64,000 nt of DNA from CAVQJU01 sp963712905 (GTDB lineage Bacteria; Acidobacteriota; Vicinamibacteria; Vicinamibacterales; CAVVIG01). Both the position numbers and the translations under genes were made by a program. How positions within the stretch are numbered: position 1 is the stretch's first letter; every line of letters begins with the position of its first letter. The notes beneath the pieces were generated by a model that worked only from the letters and a program-made list of their open reading frames with translations, searched no databases and had not been told where the DNA came from. Below are positions 46,809 to 60,879 of the stretch, piece after piece. The stretch spans positions 186,001 to 250,000 of the forward strand of contig CAVQJU010000002.1 of the NCBI GenBank assembly GCA_963712905.1, read 5' to 3'.

Positions 46809-46902
46809 CTTCAGTCTGCAGTCCGCAGTCGCCAGTCCGCAGTCATTAACCTTCGACTGCCGACTGCCGACTGCCGACTGTCCGACTGCCGACTGCCGAC
46901 TG
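46809..46902. repeat. GCAGTC / GACTGC inverted array between tRNA and rpoD
   Basis: The left half repeats CAGTCTGCAGTCCGCAGTCG, the right half repeats GACTGCC at least six times, around an AT-rich centre (ATTAACCTT). The halves are reverse complements and can form a long imperfect hairpin. The right end stops exactly at the rpoD TAA (46905-46903). Same unit as at 13681 and 34390. Confidence 0.85.
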
Positions 46903-48618
<1,716 letters not shown>

Positions 48619-48635
48619 AAGATCTTCTCCTCTGG

Positions 48636-50414
48636 CTACGTCAGTTCTTCGATCCGCTGCGCGAGCGTGCGTTTCTGATTCAAGAGCAGGTTGATTTCGT
48701 CTCCGTACTTCCCGAGTTCCTGAAGCCGGTCGATTTCGCGCTGGACGGCGGCGCGCTCGCGTTCGCAGCGATACCGGCGGAGGCTCCTGGCACACCTTTC
48801 CAGGTCATCGGCGCCCTTAATCGGAGAACCTTTTTCCCCGGCGATGCCTGTGACCAGCTGGGCGCTCATTGTACTTAGACGCCGCAACAGCTCGGAAGGT
48901 AGAAGATCTACCGGCTGGTCGTGCAGGGACCGGGCCAGCTCGAAGATCTCCCGGCCGGCCAGCTGATCCAGGTCGGCCGAATCGAGTCCGGCGAGGGCCG
49001 CGGCGGCCTCCCGGGTCTTGTGAAACAGGCCCCAAATCAGGCCCCTTTCGGCCGGTTTCAGCTGCCCGCCGTTTGGCAGCTCCCGTGCGGTGACGGTCGT
49101 CCGGCGATTGACGGCCGCCTTTCGAATCTCGGCCCGCACGACGTCTTCTGTAATGCGCGCCTTGTGCGCGATGCGATCGGCGAACTGATCGCGGGCCGCG
49201 GCCTCCGGAATTCGGGCCGCCACAGTCAGCATCTTGCCGAGAAACTGGCGCCGGTTCTCGTCGTGCGCGAAGTCGAGTCCCGCCGCCGCCTGGTCCAGCA
49301 GGTACTCCAGATACGGCCGCGAGCTTCGCAGCCGTTCACGGTACTGCACGGCTCCTTTACGCCGAATAAAGGTATCGGGGTCCTCGCCCTTGTCCAGCGT
49401 GACGACGTTGACCTCGAAGCCTTCGGCGACCAGCATCTCGCACGAGCGCACGGCCGCGCCCTGGCCGGCCGCGTCGGGGTCGAAGCTGAGCACGACCTTC
49501 GTCGTGAAACGCCGCAGCAGCTGAGCCTGTTGAGGCGTCAGCGCGGTGCCGCAGGAGGCGACCGCCGGCGCAGCATCGGTCCGGAACACCTGCGCGAAAT
49601 CGAAATACCCCTCCACCAGGACGGCAAACCCCAGCTTCCTGATCGCAGCCTTCGAGAGGTTCAGGCCATACAAGGTCCGGCTCTTCGAGTAAATCGCCGT
49701 CTCGGGCGAGTTCAGGTACTTCGGCACCTGATCCGGATCCATCGCCCGGCCACCGAACGCGATGACCGATCCTGTGTCCCGGCAGATCGGCACCATCAGG
49801 CGATTGCGGAAGCGATCGACCACCTCGCCGCTGTCGCGCTGGACGATCAGGCCGCTCTGAAGCAGGAGGCTCTGCGAGAAACCTTGCGCCAGCAGCCGGC
49901 TCTTCAGGCCGTCGCGCGACTGCGGCGCGAAGCCCAGCCCCAGCTGATCGATCGTCGCCTGCGGCACCTCGCGTTCGGCGAGCTGCTGCCGCGCGCGGGC
50001 GCCGGCCGGTCCCGCCAGCTGCTCTCTGAAATACGCGGCGGCGGTTTCGTGGGCCTTCAGCAGCGCCTCGCGCAGGGCGGCATCCCGCCGGGTGGTGTCG
50101 TCTCCGCTGCCTTCGCTTTGCTCAGGCAGGGAGAGGCCGACTTTCTGGGCGAGCATCCGCACCGCGTCCTGAAATCCAAGCTTCTCGTGCAGCTCGAGGA
50201 ACTTGAAGATGTCGCCGCCGACGCCGCAGCCGAAGCAGTGAAAGAACCCCTTCTCCGGATCGACGTGAAACGACGGCGTCTTCTCGGAGTGGAACGGGCA
50301 CAGGCCTTTGTATGTCCGCCCGACTTTCTTCAACGACACGTACTCCTGCACGACCTGCAGGATGTTGGCCTGAAGCCGGAGGTCGTCGATGAACGTCTGC
50401 GGGAACAGGCCCAT
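48636..50414 (-). CDS. dnaG: DNA primase DnaG
   Basis: Makes RNA primers at the replication fork. The 592 residues comprise the N-terminal CHC2 zinc finger (C39-PF-H42 ... C60-FG-C63), the TOPRIM catalytic core (LVEGYFDFAQVFR with the metal-binding Glu; LSFDPDAAGQGAA with the DxD) and a C-terminal helicase-binding region that is only weakly conserved. GRAMDPDQVPKYLNSPETAIYSKSRTLYGL is a hallmark segment. Its ATG directly abuts the mutS2 stop (TGAATG). Confidence 0.96.
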   Translation of the reverse strand: MGLFPQTFIDDLRLQANILQVVQEYVSLKKVGRTYKGLCPFHSEKTPSFHVDPEKGFFHCFGCGVGGDIFKFLELHEKLGFQDAVRMLAQKVGLSLPEQSEGSGDDTTRRDAALREALLKAHETAAAYFREQLAGPAGARARQQLAEREVPQATIDQLGLGFAPQSRDGLKSRLLAQGFSQSLLLQSGLIVQRDSGEVVDRFRNRLMVPICRDTGSVIAFGGRAMDPDQVPKYLNSPETAIYSKSRTLYGLNLSKAAIRKLGFAVLVEGYFDFAQVFRTDAAPAVASCGTALTPQQAQLLRRFTTKVVLSFDPDAAGQGAAVRSCEMLVAEGFEVNVVTLDKGEDPDTFIRRKGAVQYRERLRSSRPYLEYLLDQAAAGLDFAHDENRRQFLGKMLTVAARIPEAAARDQFADRIAHKARITEDVVRAEIRKAAVNRRTTVTARELPNGGQLKPAERGLIWGLFHKTREAAAALAGLDSADLDQLAGREIFELARSLHDQPVDLLPSELLRRLSTMSAQLVTGIAGEKGSPIKGADDLERCARSLRRYRCERERAAVQREIDRLQELGKYGDEINLLLNQKRTLAQRIEELT

Positions 50415-52772
50415 TCAGTCTTTGAGCTCGACCACGGTGACCCCTCCGCCGCCTTGTTCCGGCGGCGCGGCGCCGAATTTCGCGACCAGCGGATGCTGTT
50501 GCAGGAACCCCGCCAATGCGCGCTTGAGCTGCCCCGTCCCGTATCCGTGGATGAGCCGGATTGTCCGCTGATCGGTCAACAGCGACTCATCAAGAAACCG
50601 TTCGGCCCGCGTGATGGCTTCGTCAACCGTGCAGCCGACGACGTTCAGGTCCGACGCGGCGCCGTCGCGCGGCTTCAGGTCCACGCGCACGGTGACGTTC
50701 GACGACGTTCCGCGTCCGAGCACCCGCAGATCCCGGACAGCGGCCCGCATGCGTTTGCCGCGCACGTCCAGGTCGGCCGTGCCGTCGTGCACGGCCGTCA
50801 CGACGGCCTCCAGCCCCAGCCCGCCGACGATCACGCGGTCGCCGACAACGGGCGCGTGCTGCTGCGGCTCGACCCGCGCGGGCTGGCTTGCCGGCTCGGC
50901 GAACTTGCCGACGATCGCGTCGAGCGCCTGCCGCGCTTCGGCGCGCAGCGTGCCGGTGTCGCCCGTCGTCAGCGTCTGGCGCGGCGAGTCCTCGCTCTTG
51001 GCCTTCAGGTCCGCGATGACGCCGTCGATCGCCCGGCGCGCCTGCCTGAGCTCGGTCTCGAGCTGCTCGTTCAACCGCCGGCGGAACGTTTCCTCGCGCT
51101 GACGCAGCGCCTCGTCGCGCTCGCGCATCCTGGCCTCGGCGGCCCCGAGCGTCTCGCGTTCGCGCGCCGCCAGGCGCTGCTCGTGCTCGAGCGCGCGCAT
51201 GTCCTTGTCGATCTTCGCCAGGTGCTCGGCGAGCTGCGCCTCGCGCGCGCTCAGGTTCTGCCGCGCCGCCGCGATGATCGACGGGTTGAGGCCGATGCGC
51301 CCCGCGATCTCGAGCGCCAGGCTGCGCCCGGGCGACCCGTACAGCAGCTGGTAGGTGGGCGCGAACGTCTCCGCGTCGAAACCGAACGCCGCGCTGGCCA
51401 CGCCCTCCGTCGTCGACGCGTAGGTCTTGAGCGCGTCGTAGTGGCTCGTCGCCACGATTGTCGCGCCGCGCCGGCGGAGGTGATCGACGATGGCCACGCC
51501 GAGCGCGCCGCCTTCGATCGGATCGGTGCCCGAGCCGATCTCGTCGAGCAGCACCAGCGCCGGCACCTCGAGGCCGCGGTCCATGCTCGCGAGGTTCGTG
51601 ATGTGCGCCGAGAACGTGCTCAGGCTGGCGTCGATCGACTGCTCGTCGCCGATGTCGGCGAAGACCGATCGGAACACCGGCAGCCTCGATCCGTCGGCCG
51701 CCGGAATCCTGAGACCCGACTGCGCCATCAGCGTCAGGAGGCCGGCCGTCTTGAGCGCCACCGTTTTCCCGCCCGTGTTCGGCCCGGTGATCAGCAGGCA
51801 GCTCGCCGGCGGAATGATCTTGACGGTGACGGGCACCGCGCCCTTCACAAGCGGATGCCGCGCCGCCTGGAGCTCGAACGCGCCGTCGGACAGCGCGGGT
51901 TCGACTCCGTCGATCGATTCGGAGAACCGCGCGCGCGCCTGCAGCACGTCGAGCTCGGTGGCGGCGTCGATCGTCCGGGCGAGGTCCGCGGCACGCGCGC
52001 GAAAGGCGCCCGACAGCGCAAGCAGGATGCGGTACACCTGCTCGGCCTCCTGCTCCGCGAGCGCGACGATGTCGTTGTTGATTTCGACCGTGCTCAGCGG
52101 CTCGAGAAACAGGCTCGCGCCGCTCGTGGACGCGCCGTGCACGATGCCCGGGATGGAACTGCGGTGCTCGGACTTGACGACGAGCACGTACCGTCCGTTC
52201 CGCTCGGTGACGACGAGGTCCTGCAGATACTTCGCGGTTTCCTTGCCCCGGAGGTACGACTCGAGCGTGCCGCGCAGCCGGGAACGCTGCTTCCGCAGGC
52301 GGTCGCGAACGTGCTTCAACTCCGGGCTCGCATCGTCGACGACGTCGCCGGATGGATCGATTTTGTCGCGGACCTGCGCGGTTTCAGCGCTGAACGACGC
52401 GGCGCCGCCAGCCGCGGCTTCGAGGTGCGGGAAGGCGGCCGGCGCGCGCCGGATGGCCGTCTTTGCCTCGTCCACCGAATCGAGAAACGCCGCCAGCATC
52501 AGCAGCCGGACCGGTTCGAGCGCCCGGCCTTCGACGCCGAGCGCGGCGAGCGCCTGCGGGAGCTCCGCCGGCGCGCGCAGCGGAAACAGGTTGTTGGCGG
52601 CGAGATACCTCGTGGTTTCCGTCGTGGCGGCGAGCCATTGCGCCACGGTCTGCGGCTCGCCCGACGGGGCAAGTCGCCCCAGGCGCTCGTCGCCCATGGG
52701 CGTCAACGCGAAGCCGCGGACCATCTCGACGATGCGATCGAACTCGAGGGCCCGTAGAACTGCAGACTGCAT
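50415..52772 (-). CDS. mutS2: endonuclease MutS2
   Basis: A 785-residue MutS homologue without the mismatch-recognition domain. It has the core/clamp region (ELDVLQARARFSESIDG), the ATPase with Walker A TGPNTGGKTVALKTAGLL and Walker B LVLLDEIGSGTDPIEGGALG, a long coiled coil (about 500-600), and the C-terminal Smr nuclease domain (LNVVGCTVDEAITRAERFLDE; RLIHGYGTGQLKRALAGFL). In other bacteria MutS2 suppresses homologous recombination or rescues collided ribosomes. ATG at 52772 is chosen; a TTG six codons earlier is possible. Confidence 0.95.
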   Translation of the reverse strand: MQSAVLRALEFDRIVEMVRGFALTPMGDERLGRLAPSGEPQTVAQWLAATTETTRYLAANNLFPLRAPAELPQALAALGVEGRALEPVRLLMLAAFLDSVDEAKTAIRRAPAAFPHLEAAAGGAASFSAETAQVRDKIDPSGDVVDDASPELKHVRDRLRKQRSRLRGTLESYLRGKETAKYLQDLVVTERNGRYVLVVKSEHRSSIPGIVHGASTSGASLFLEPLSTVEINNDIVALAEQEAEQVYRILLALSGAFRARAADLARTIDAATELDVLQARARFSESIDGVEPALSDGAFELQAARHPLVKGAVPVTVKIIPPASCLLITGPNTGGKTVALKTAGLLTLMAQSGLRIPAADGSRLPVFRSVFADIGDEQSIDASLSTFSAHITNLASMDRGLEVPALVLLDEIGSGTDPIEGGALGVAIVDHLRRRGATIVATSHYDALKTYASTTEGVASAAFGFDAETFAPTYQLLYGSPGRSLALEIAGRIGLNPSIIAAARQNLSAREAQLAEHLAKIDKDMRALEHEQRLAARERETLGAAEARMRERDEALRQREETFRRRLNEQLETELRQARRAIDGVIADLKAKSEDSPRQTLTTGDTGTLRAEARQALDAIVGKFAEPASQPARVEPQQHAPVVGDRVIVGGLGLEAVVTAVHDGTADLDVRGKRMRAAVRDLRVLGRGTSSNVTVRVDLKPRDGAASDLNVVGCTVDEAITRAERFLDESLLTDQRTIRLIHGYGTGQLKRALAGFLQQHPLVAKFGAAPPEQGGGGVTVVELKD

Positions 52773-52813
52773 AGGGAGGGGAACCCTCAATCGTAGCGTA
52801 CTGTCAGGCCCTG

Positions 52814-52866
52814 TAGCGCGGGCCTTTTAGGCCCGCGTCGGCGGGGCTGAAAGCCCCGCCCTACGG
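52814..52866. repeat. GC-rich double-hairpin intergenic repeat, copy 3
   Basis: Two hairpins in a row: GCGGGCC-TTTTA-GGCCCGC and GGCGGGGCT-GAA-AGCCCCGCC, with TCGGC overlap, bordered by GTAG and CTAC. It fills the space between the mutS2 start and the larB stop, just inside an otherwise minus-strand run. Same architecture as 10034 and 17414. Confidence 0.8.
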
Positions 52867-52869
52867 TCC

Positions 52870-53631
52870 CTACAAGTGATTGATTAAACTGGCGATATTG
52901 GCAGCTCCAAACCCGTTGTCGATGTTGACGACCGAGACGCCGGACGCGCAGCTGTTGAGCATGCCGAGGAGTGCCGCGATTCCCCCGAAACTGGCCCCGT
53001 AGCCGATGCTCGTCGGCACGGCGATGACCGGCACGGCGACCAGGCCGGAGACGACACTAGGGAGCGCGCCTTCCATGCCCGCGACCACGATGATGACCCG
53101 GGCCGAGGAGAGCCGCTGGCGCTCGCCAAGCAGCCTGTGGAGCCCGGCGACGCCGACGTCGTAGATGCGCTCGACCGTGTTGCCCATCAACTCGGCGGTC
53201 AGCGCCGCCTCTTCGGCCACTGGTTGATCGGACGTGCCCGCCGACACGACCACGATGGTGCCCTTGCCGGGCGTCACGTCGCTCTGACGAAACGTAATCA
53301 GCGAGGCGGACGGGTGGTACGTCGCTTGCGTGACGACGGCTCGCACGGCGTCGAATGCCAGGGCGCTCGCGCGTGTGACCAGAAGCGTCGAACCGCGGCT
53401 GACGATCTCTCCCGCGATCGCCGCGATTTGATCCGGTGTCTTGCCGAGGCCGAGGATGACCTCAGGGAACCCCTGGCGGATGCTGCGATGGTGATCGACT
53501 TTGGCGAACCCGAGATCCTCGAATGGACGAGCTCGAAGCATCTCCGTCAGTTGCTCGTGCGCGGTGTCAGCAGCCACCTCGCCGCGAGCTACCCGTGCCA
53601 GCAGATCTTCAAGCCATTTGTTTGACGCCAT
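52870..53631 (-). CDS. larB: nickel-pincer cofactor biosynthesis protein LarB
   Basis: A 253-residue protein of the PurE-related LarB family, which carboxylates and hydrolyses nicotinic acid adenine dinucleotide in making the nickel-pincer cofactor of lactate racemase. The N-terminal region ends FAKVDHHRSIRQGFPEVILGLGKTPDQI, a LarB signature. The C-terminal PurE-like core has VVSAGTSDQPVAEEAALTAELMG, VYDVGVAGLHRLL-type sequence, VVAGMEGALPSVVSGLVAVPVIAVPTSIGYGASFGG and VVNIDNGFGAA. Neither larC, larE nor a racemase gene is in the window. Confidence 0.9.
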   Translation of the reverse strand: MASNKWLEDLLARVARGEVAADTAHEQLTEMLRARPFEDLGFAKVDHHRSIRQGFPEVILGLGKTPDQIAAIAGEIVSRGSTLLVTRASALAFDAVRAVVTQATYHPSASLITFRQSDVTPGKGTIVVVSAGTSDQPVAEEAALTAELMGNTVERIYDVGVAGLHRLLGERQRLSSARVIIVVAGMEGALPSVVSGLVAVPVIAVPTSIGYGASFGGIAALLGMLNSCASGVSVVNIDNGFGAANIASLINHL

Positions 53632-53671
53632 TCGGACCCAACAGTAATATAAATGATTGCAGCGCTAGAAC

Positions 53672-55173
53672 ATGAGCATCAACGAAACCCTCACGCTGAC
53701 GGCATATTTTTTCGTCCTGATCATCCTCGCGGTCTACGGCTGGCACCGGTATTACCTCGTGTATCTCTACATGAGGAACAAGGACCGGCAGCCTAAGCCC
53801 GGCCCGCTGCCCGATCCGCTCCCGGTGGTCACGATCCAGTTGCCGCTTTACAACGAGATGTACGTGGCGGACCGCCTGATCGAGGCGGTGTGCCGTATTG
53901 AATACCCGCGCGAACGGCTCGAAATCCAGGTGCTCGACGACTCGACCGACGAAACCGGCAGCATCGCGGACCTCGCCGTCCGCCGCTTTGCGGCCCAGGG
54001 CTTCGACATCAAGTATTTCCACCGCGCGAACCGCGTCGGCTACAAGGCCGGCGCACTCGAAGCAGGCCTCAAGGTCGCCCGCGGCGAGTTCGTCGCGATC
54101 TTCGACGCCGATTTCATCCCGTCGACCGACTTCCTGCAGCGGATGGTGCCCTATTTCACGAGCGACCGCATCGGCATGGTGCAGGCGCGCTGGGGCCACA
54201 TCAACCAGAACTACTCACTGCTCACCAAGATCCAGTCGATCCTCCTCGACGGACACTTCGTCCTCGAGCACGGCGGACGCAACCGCGCCGGCCGGTTTTT
54301 CAACTTTAACGGGACGGCCGGCATCTGGCGCCGCGCGGCCATCGACGACGCCGGTGGGTGGCAGCACGACACGCTGACAGAAGACCTGGATCTGAGCTAC
54401 CGCGCTCAGCTGCGCGGCTGGCAGTTCGTGTTCGTCCCCGATCTCATCGCGCCGGCCGAAGTTCCGGTCGAGATGAACGCGTTCAAGTCGCAGCAGCATC
54501 GCTGGGCCAAGGGCTCGATTCAGACCTGCCGCAAGCTCCTGCCGCAGATCCTCCGTGCCAAGGTCCCGCTGTCGGTCAAGGCCGAGGCGTTCTTCCATCT
54601 CACGGCGAATTTCAACTACCCGCTGATGGTCGTCCTTTCGGTCCTGATGTTCCCGTCCATGGTCATCCGCTACAACATGGGCTGGTACGAGATGATGCTC
54701 ATCGACGTGCCGCTGTTCTTCGCGGCCACGTTTTCGGTCTGCAACTTTTACATGGTGTGTCAGCGCGAGCTGCACGACGACTGGCGCGCCCGCATCCGGT
54801 ACCTGCCCTTCCTGATGTCGATCGGCATCGGGTTGTGCATCAACAACACGCGGGCCGTTTTCGAGGCGCTGTTCAACCAGCAGTCCGAGTTCGCGCGGAC
54901 GCCGAAGTACCACATCGAAGGCGCCGCCGACGAGTGGATCGGCAAGAAGTACCACCAGACGGTCGCCGTGCAGCCGCTCATCGAGCTCGCGCTCGGCCTG
55001 TACTTCACGGCGACGGTCTTCTACGCGCTGGCCAACCAGATTTACGGAACCATTCCGTTCCTCGTGCTCTTCCAGGTCGGATTCCTCTACACGGGCCTGC
55101 TGTCGATCGTCCAGCAGTATGCCGGCGACTCCGACGGGGTCGGCGCCGAGCTGCAGCCGGGCCGGCAAGGCTC

Positions 55174-55177
<4 letters not shown>
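53672..55177 (+). CDS. membrane GT2 processive-type glycosyltransferase (cellulose synthase-like)
   Basis: A 501-residue inner-membrane enzyme. One N-terminal helix (AYFFVLIILAVYGW), then a cytoplasmic catalytic domain with D89-D90, DAD at 145-147, TED at 236-238 and QQHRW at 274-278, the D,D,D,QxxRW set of processive beta-glycosyltransferases. At least four C-terminal helices follow. The sequence LPLYNEMYVADRLIEAVCRIEYPRERLEIQVLDDSTDET is typical of cellulose/mannan synthase-like proteins. ATG at 53672; the stop overlaps the DUF362 start (ATGA). Product polymer unknown. Confidence 0.88.
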
Positions 55178-56340
<1,163 letters not shown>

Positions 56341-56390
56341 ACGACCCGGCGTATAGTCCCGGCGGACACGCTCAAGTGAGAGGAGCCGCC

Positions 56391-56831
56391 ATGAACTACG
56401 GTCGCCTCGCGTTAGCCGCGGTTGTCGCCACCGTCGTGGACGGCGTCTACGGATTCGTCGTGTACGGCAACATCCTCAGCGGCGAATTCGCCAGGTACCC
56501 CGCGATCTACCGGTCAAGCGAGACGCAGACGCAGTTCCTGCCGCTGATGTTCGCGGGGATCCTGTTCGCCATGCTCGTGGCGAGCTACCTGTACGCGAAG
56601 GGTTACGAAGGCGGGAGCGGCCTCCAGGAAGGCATGCGGTTCGGCGTGCTGGTCGGCCTGGTCATGGTGGGATACGTGGCCGGCGTCAACTACGCGATCA
56701 TGAACATCGGCAGGCGGATGGCCGCCGCCTACGCCCTGGCGGGGCTCGTCGAATGGGTCGTCGTGGGCATGGCGATCGGCTTTATCTATCACCCCGTGGC
56801 GAAAGTCCGCGCGGCCGGAGCCGGGGTATGA
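56391..56831 (+). CDS. small four-helix membrane protein
   Basis: A 146-residue protein preceded by a good GAGAGGAG ribosome site. It has about four hydrophobic segments (LALAAVVATVVDGVYGFVVYG, LPLMFAGILFAMLVASYLY, GVLVGLVMVGYVAGVNYAI, ALAGLVEWVVVGMAIGFIY) with short loops. I do not recognise a named family with certainty. It stands alone between the DUF362 gene and citrate synthase and ends nine bases before the latter. Confidence 0.75.
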   Translation: MNYGRLALAAVVATVVDGVYGFVVYGNILSGEFARYPAIYRSSETQTQFLPLMFAGILFAMLVASYLYAKGYEGGSGLQEGMRFGVLVGLVMVGYVAGVNYAIMNIGRRMAAAYALAGLVEWVVVGMAIGFIYHPVAKVRAAGAGV

Positions 56832-56840
56832 TTGAAGCGT

Positions 56841-57980
56841 ATGACCACGGCCGCCACGCCTAAAGCGGGGCTCGAAGACACGGTCGCGACGTCGTCGGCG
56901 ATCTGCTATCTCGACGGCGACCGCGGCGTGCTCGCGTATTGCGGATTCGACATTCACGATCTGGCACAGCACGCGACGTTCGAGGAAGTCTGCTTCCTGC
57001 TGTGGCATCGCCGGCTCCCGACGCGGAGCGAGCTCGGCGACCTGCAGAGCCAGCTGGCGGCCGGGCGGCCGCTTCCCGATGGTGTCCTCCGGCTGATGCG
57101 GTCGCTGCCCCCGGGATCGGGGATGGACCTGCTGCGGACGTTGACGTCCGCCCTCAGCCACTACGATCCCGACGCATCCGACAATTCGCCGGCCGCGAAC
57201 TACCGCAAAGCGGTCCGGCTGACGGCCCAGATCGGGTCGCTCGTCGCGACACTGGGGCGCATGTCGAAGGGCGGCGGCCCGATCGAACCCGATCCGGTGC
57301 TCGGCCACTCGGCCAACTTCCTCTACATGCTGACGGGGCAGCGGCCCGGCGGCCTCGAGACGCGCGCATTCGACGTTGCGCTGGTGCTGCACGCCGACCA
57401 CGAGCTGAACGCGTCGACGTTTGCCGCCCGCGTCGCGGCCGCCACGCTCACCGACATCCACTCGTCGATTGTCGGCGCCATCGGGGCGCTGAAGGGACCG
57501 CTGCACGGCGGCGCGAACGCCGACGTCATGCGCCTGCTCATCGAAATCGGCCCCGAGGCCGGTCCCGACAAGGCGGCCGAGGTGGTCCGCGCGAAGCTGG
57601 CGCGGAAGGAAAAGATTCCCGGCTTCGGCCACCGCGTCTACCACACCGAGGACCCGCGCGCGACGCACCTGCGCCAGATGTCGCGCGATCTCGGTCAGCG
57701 CACCGGCCAGCCGATCTGGTTCGAGATGTCGCAGCGGATCGAGGCGGTCGTCAAGGCCGAGAAGAAGCTGAACGCGAACGTGGACTTCTACTCGGCGTCG
57801 ACCTACCACTCGCTCGGCATCGACGTCGATTTGTTCACCCCCATCTTCGCCGTCAGCCGCATCTCGGGATGGACCGCGCATGTTCTGGAGCAGTACGCGA
57901 ACAACCGCCTGATTCGCCCGCGCGCCGACTACATCGGACCCGCGTACCCGCAGCGCTACACCCCGGTCGAAGCGCGATAG
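56841..57980 (+). CDS. gltA: citrate synthase
   Basis: Condenses acetyl-CoA and oxaloacetate in the first step of the TCA cycle. The 379 residues match the short, dimeric-type enzymes of Bacillus and archaea rather than the 430-residue E. coli form; 2-methylcitrate synthases have the same size, so that activity is not excluded. Active-site residues: His in GALKGPLHGGANADVM, His in KIPGFGHRVYHTEDPRA, Asp in NANVDFYSASTYHSLGI. ATG at 56841 is chosen over a TTG three codons upstream. Confidence 0.93.
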   Translation: MTTAATPKAGLEDTVATSSAICYLDGDRGVLAYCGFDIHDLAQHATFEEVCFLLWHRRLPTRSELGDLQSQLAAGRPLPDGVLRLMRSLPPGSGMDLLRTLTSALSHYDPDASDNSPAANYRKAVRLTAQIGSLVATLGRMSKGGGPIEPDPVLGHSANFLYMLTGQRPGGLETRAFDVALVLHADHELNASTFAARVAAATLTDIHSSIVGAIGALKGPLHGGANADVMRLLIEIGPEAGPDKAAEVVRAKLARKEKIPGFGHRVYHTEDPRATHLRQMSRDLGQRTGQPIWFEMSQRIEAVVKAEKKLNANVDFYSASTYHSLGIDVDLFTPIFAVSRISGWTAHVLEQYANNRLIRPRADYIGPAYPQRYTPVEAR

Positions 57981-57993
57981 GCCCCGGTAGATC

Positions 57994-59798
<1,805 letters not shown>

Positions 59799-59802
<4 letters not shown>

Positions 59803-60503
59803 CCCAAGACTTCAGGAAGTCCACCCTGCGGGAGTACTTCGAGTCGATCGTCATCGCGGTCATCCTGGCGCTCTTCGTCCGGACGTTCATCGTCCAGGCG
59901 TTCAAGATCCCGACCGGCTCGATGGAGAACAACCTCCTCATCGGCGATCACCTGCTCGTCAACAAGTTCGTGTTCGGTCCGAGCGAAACGGGCCTCGAGC
60001 GCGCCGTGCTGCCGATGGGGACCGTCAAGCGCCTCGACGTCGTGGTGTTCAAGTACCCGGAGGAGCCAGAGCGCGATTTCATCAAGCGCGTCATCGGCCT
60101 GCCGGGCGAAACCGTGGAGCTGCGCGCGAAGAAGGTGTATGTCAACGGGCGGGCGCTCGACGAGCCGTACGTGCACTTCCTCGAGCCGGTCGGCCACGCC
60201 GGGGAAGCCGCCGAGGTCACGTCGTTCGACGTACGCGAGCGGTATGGGCCCGTCACCGTGCCCCCGGACCAGTACTTCGTGATGGGGGACAACCGCGACA
60301 ACTCCCAGGACAGCCGCTACTGGGGGTTCCTGCGCCGCGACTACATCAAGGGCAGGGCGCTCGTGATTTACTGGTCGTACGAATCCGGACGCGAGGACTA
60401 CGAAGACGAGTCAGCCGGCGCGACCATCAAGGGACTGGCATCCGTCGTCGCGCACTTCTTCACCCGTACCCGCTGGAGCCGGATGCTGCACGTAATCCGC
60501 TGA
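59799..60503 (+). CDS. lepB: signal peptidase I (LepB)
   Basis: Inner-membrane enzyme of 234 residues that removes signal peptides. One N-terminal helix (SIVIAVILALFVRTFIV) precedes the catalytic Ser in KIPTGSMENNLLIGDHLLVNKF, the catalytic Lys in ERDFIKRVIGLPGETVEL and the conserved VMGDNRDNSQDSRYWGFL. The rest is periplasmic. The ATG overlaps the lepA stop. A short hydrophobic C-terminal part follows the catalytic domain. Confidence 0.95.
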
Positions 60504-60504
60504 C

Positions 60505-60867
60505 GTGAAGACCATCATCAAGCTGATCGTCGTGGCGCTCCTGGCCAACGCGCTCTGGCAGGTCGGAAACGCTTACGCCGGGTTCTACAAGTTCAAAGAT
60601 TCGGTGTCCGAGGCGGCGTCGCAGGGGGAAAGCACCGAGGAAGAGCTCCGGCAGAAGATCGTCGAGCTGGCGTCGACCTACGACCTGCCGCTCGCCGCGG
60701 ATGATTTCACGGTCATGCGCGACGTCCACCACACCGCGATCCGGGGATCGTACAAGCAGCGCGTCGCCGTGTTCCCGGGGTTCGAGTATCAGTGGCCGTT
60801 CAACATCGACCTGGACGCGTACCCGATCGCCCCGCCGACCCGGCGAGGCGACCTGATCAAACCCTGA
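60505..60867 (+). CDS. small single-pass protein (DUF4845-like)
   Basis: A 120-residue protein starting at GTG 60505, one base after the lepB stop. One N-terminal membrane helix (IIKLIVVALLANALWQVGNAYA) and then a small soluble domain (FKFKDSVSEAAS; EELRQKIVELASTYDLPL; VFPGFEYQWPFNIDLDA). Size, topology and its place beside lepB resemble DUF4845 proteins, but I cannot confirm the family by eye. Likely co-expressed with signal peptidase; function unknown. Confidence 0.65.
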   Translation: MKTIIKLIVVALLANALWQVGNAYAGFYKFKDSVSEAASQGESTEEELRQKIVELASTYDLPLAADDFTVMRDVHHTAIRGSYKQRVAVFPGFEYQWPFNIDLDAYPIAPPTRRGDLIKP

Positions 60868-60879
60868 AGTTGCCCTGCG

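Noticed and set aside
48921..52757. Open frame of 1278 codons on the plus strand across dnaG and mutS2
   Set aside because: Complementary to dnaG and mutS2, which have all their motifs; the translation is Arg/Asp/Val-rich with no domain. A shadow of codon bias, not a giant gene.
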